Below are positions 5,347 through 5,798 of a DNA stretch of 5,798 bases, piece by piece (the stretch's first letter is position 1; every line of letters begins with the position of its first letter). The notes beneath the pieces are model-generated. The model was not told where the DNA came from. It saw nothing but the letters and a program-made list of their open reading frames with translations, and did not search any database. The stretch is taken from contig JACQEE010000019.1 in NCBI GenBank assembly GCA_016200725.1, positions 1 to 5,798 of the forward strand. The letters are read 5' to 3'. The translations under genes and the position numbers were made by a program. The DNA comes from Chloroflexota bacterium (GTDB lineage: Bacteria > Chloroflexota > Dehalococcoidia > SHYB01).

Positions 5347-5798
5347 GTGCGCGTTACCGGCATGGGCATCGGCTTCATCGATATCGATCACGACGAGGAG
5401 GCTTACAACCGTTGGTGGGACTCGACCATGGGGCCCGAGAACGCTGCCCTGCCCTAGATTGTCGCGGCGCGGCGCTATCGAGCGACGCCGGACCTGCAGG
5501 CGATGCGCGGTCCCGTCGAAGAGCCGGGGTTCGAAGCGGGCCACGCCAACTACTGCCATGTCTATATGTTCGGTAACGGCGATCCCGCCGCAGCACAGGC
5601 GAGCATGGGCGTCCTCGCGCGACGCCTCATCGCCGAGAAGCGCTACGTGCAGGGCAAGCACACGGCTCGTTACCAGGGGCCGCACCGCCTGGTCGCGGCG
5701 CACGTCCGCAAGGATGTCGGGGCGAGTAGGGAGTCGATACCGTACCTTGGCCACGTCGCCGTGCAGTTCAGCATCGGCGTCGTCACCGACAAGGCCTA
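5347..5798 (+). pseudogene. Dimeric alpha/beta-barrel-type protein interrupted by in-frame TAG; 3' end outside window
   Basis: From GTG 5347 the frame reads MRVTGMGIGFIDIDHDEEAY, then NRWWDSTMGPENAALP, then TAG (5455-5457, codon 37). It continues without any further stop for 113 codons to the window end (IVAARRYRATPDL..., AGHANYCHVYMFG, RLVAAHVRKD, VAVQFSIGVVTD). A strand followed by YNRWWD and xxRRYxATPDL is the pattern of small dimeric ferredoxin-like barrel proteins (EthD/DUF-type), and the match runs straight across the TAG. VAVQFSIGVVTD may open a second copy of the same fold. Third codon positions stay GC-rich on both sides, as in a real gene. TAG ends the DUF1385 and glycosyltransferase genes in this same window, so genome-wide reassignment of TAG is unlikely. 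A nonsense mutation, a sequencing error or readthrough remain possible. It lies 13 nt after the glycosyltransferase, in the same operon. Function is unknown. Confidence 0.65.

Noticed and set aside
5191..5754. 187-codon minus-strand frame opposite the interrupted barrel gene
   Set aside because: It looked like an alternative because the + frame contains a stop, but it has no domain, is Arg/Pro-rich and overlaps the end of the glycosyltransferase gene by over 140 nt. The + frame has the strong AGGAGG and family-like sequence.

Overview
This is a compact, gene-dense, GC-rich bacterial chromosome window with almost no free intergenic space. A holB-ricT pair (DNA polymerase III delta-prime followed by a PSP1/YaaT-family protein) next to a DUF1385 (YqhQ-type) membrane protein is typical of Gram-positive-like and Chloroflexota-type genomes. 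The style of the N-terminus of delta-prime, the GC content and the surface-sugar genes make a Chloroflexota (Dehalococcoidia-like) lineage my best guess. That is an inference from gene content, not a proven assignment.

Layout. (1) Positions 3-194, + strand: the last 63 codons of a DUF1385 protein, converging on (2) ricT (206-1108, -) with an 11-nt gap. (3) holB (1130-2152, -) lies just upstream of ricT, with 21 nt between them, so the two form a leftward operon. (4) Positions 2153-2304 are a divergent control region. It holds back-to-back extended -10 promoter candidates and a possible 16-codon leader ORF. (5) Rightward from there: an FAD-dependent UGM/protoporphyrinogen-oxidase-like flavoprotein (2305-3729); a polytopic GT-C (PMT/ArnT-like) glycosyltransferase (3729-5333) overlapping it by one base; and, 13 nt later, a dimeric alpha/beta-barrel-type gene (5347 to the window end) interrupted by an in-frame TAG at codon 37.

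How the genes work together. The leftward pair is housekeeping: clamp loading and RNA processing. The rightward genes look like a co-translated cell-envelope glycan unit, in which a cytosolic flavoprotein acts on a sugar or lipid intermediate and an integral membrane enzyme transfers a sugar from a polyprenyl-phosphate donor outside the membrane. Substrates cannot be read from the sequence.

Most worth a second look: the amber codon inside an otherwise intact, well-started reading frame; a Shine-Dalgarno / hairpin / start-codon arrangement at the flavoprotein-glycosyltransferase junction; and the compact divergent promoter region, with a nearly leaderless holB on one side and a possible leader peptide on the other. 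I see no CRISPR array, mobile element, tRNA or rRNA, and nothing that clearly amounts to a new defence or mobile system.
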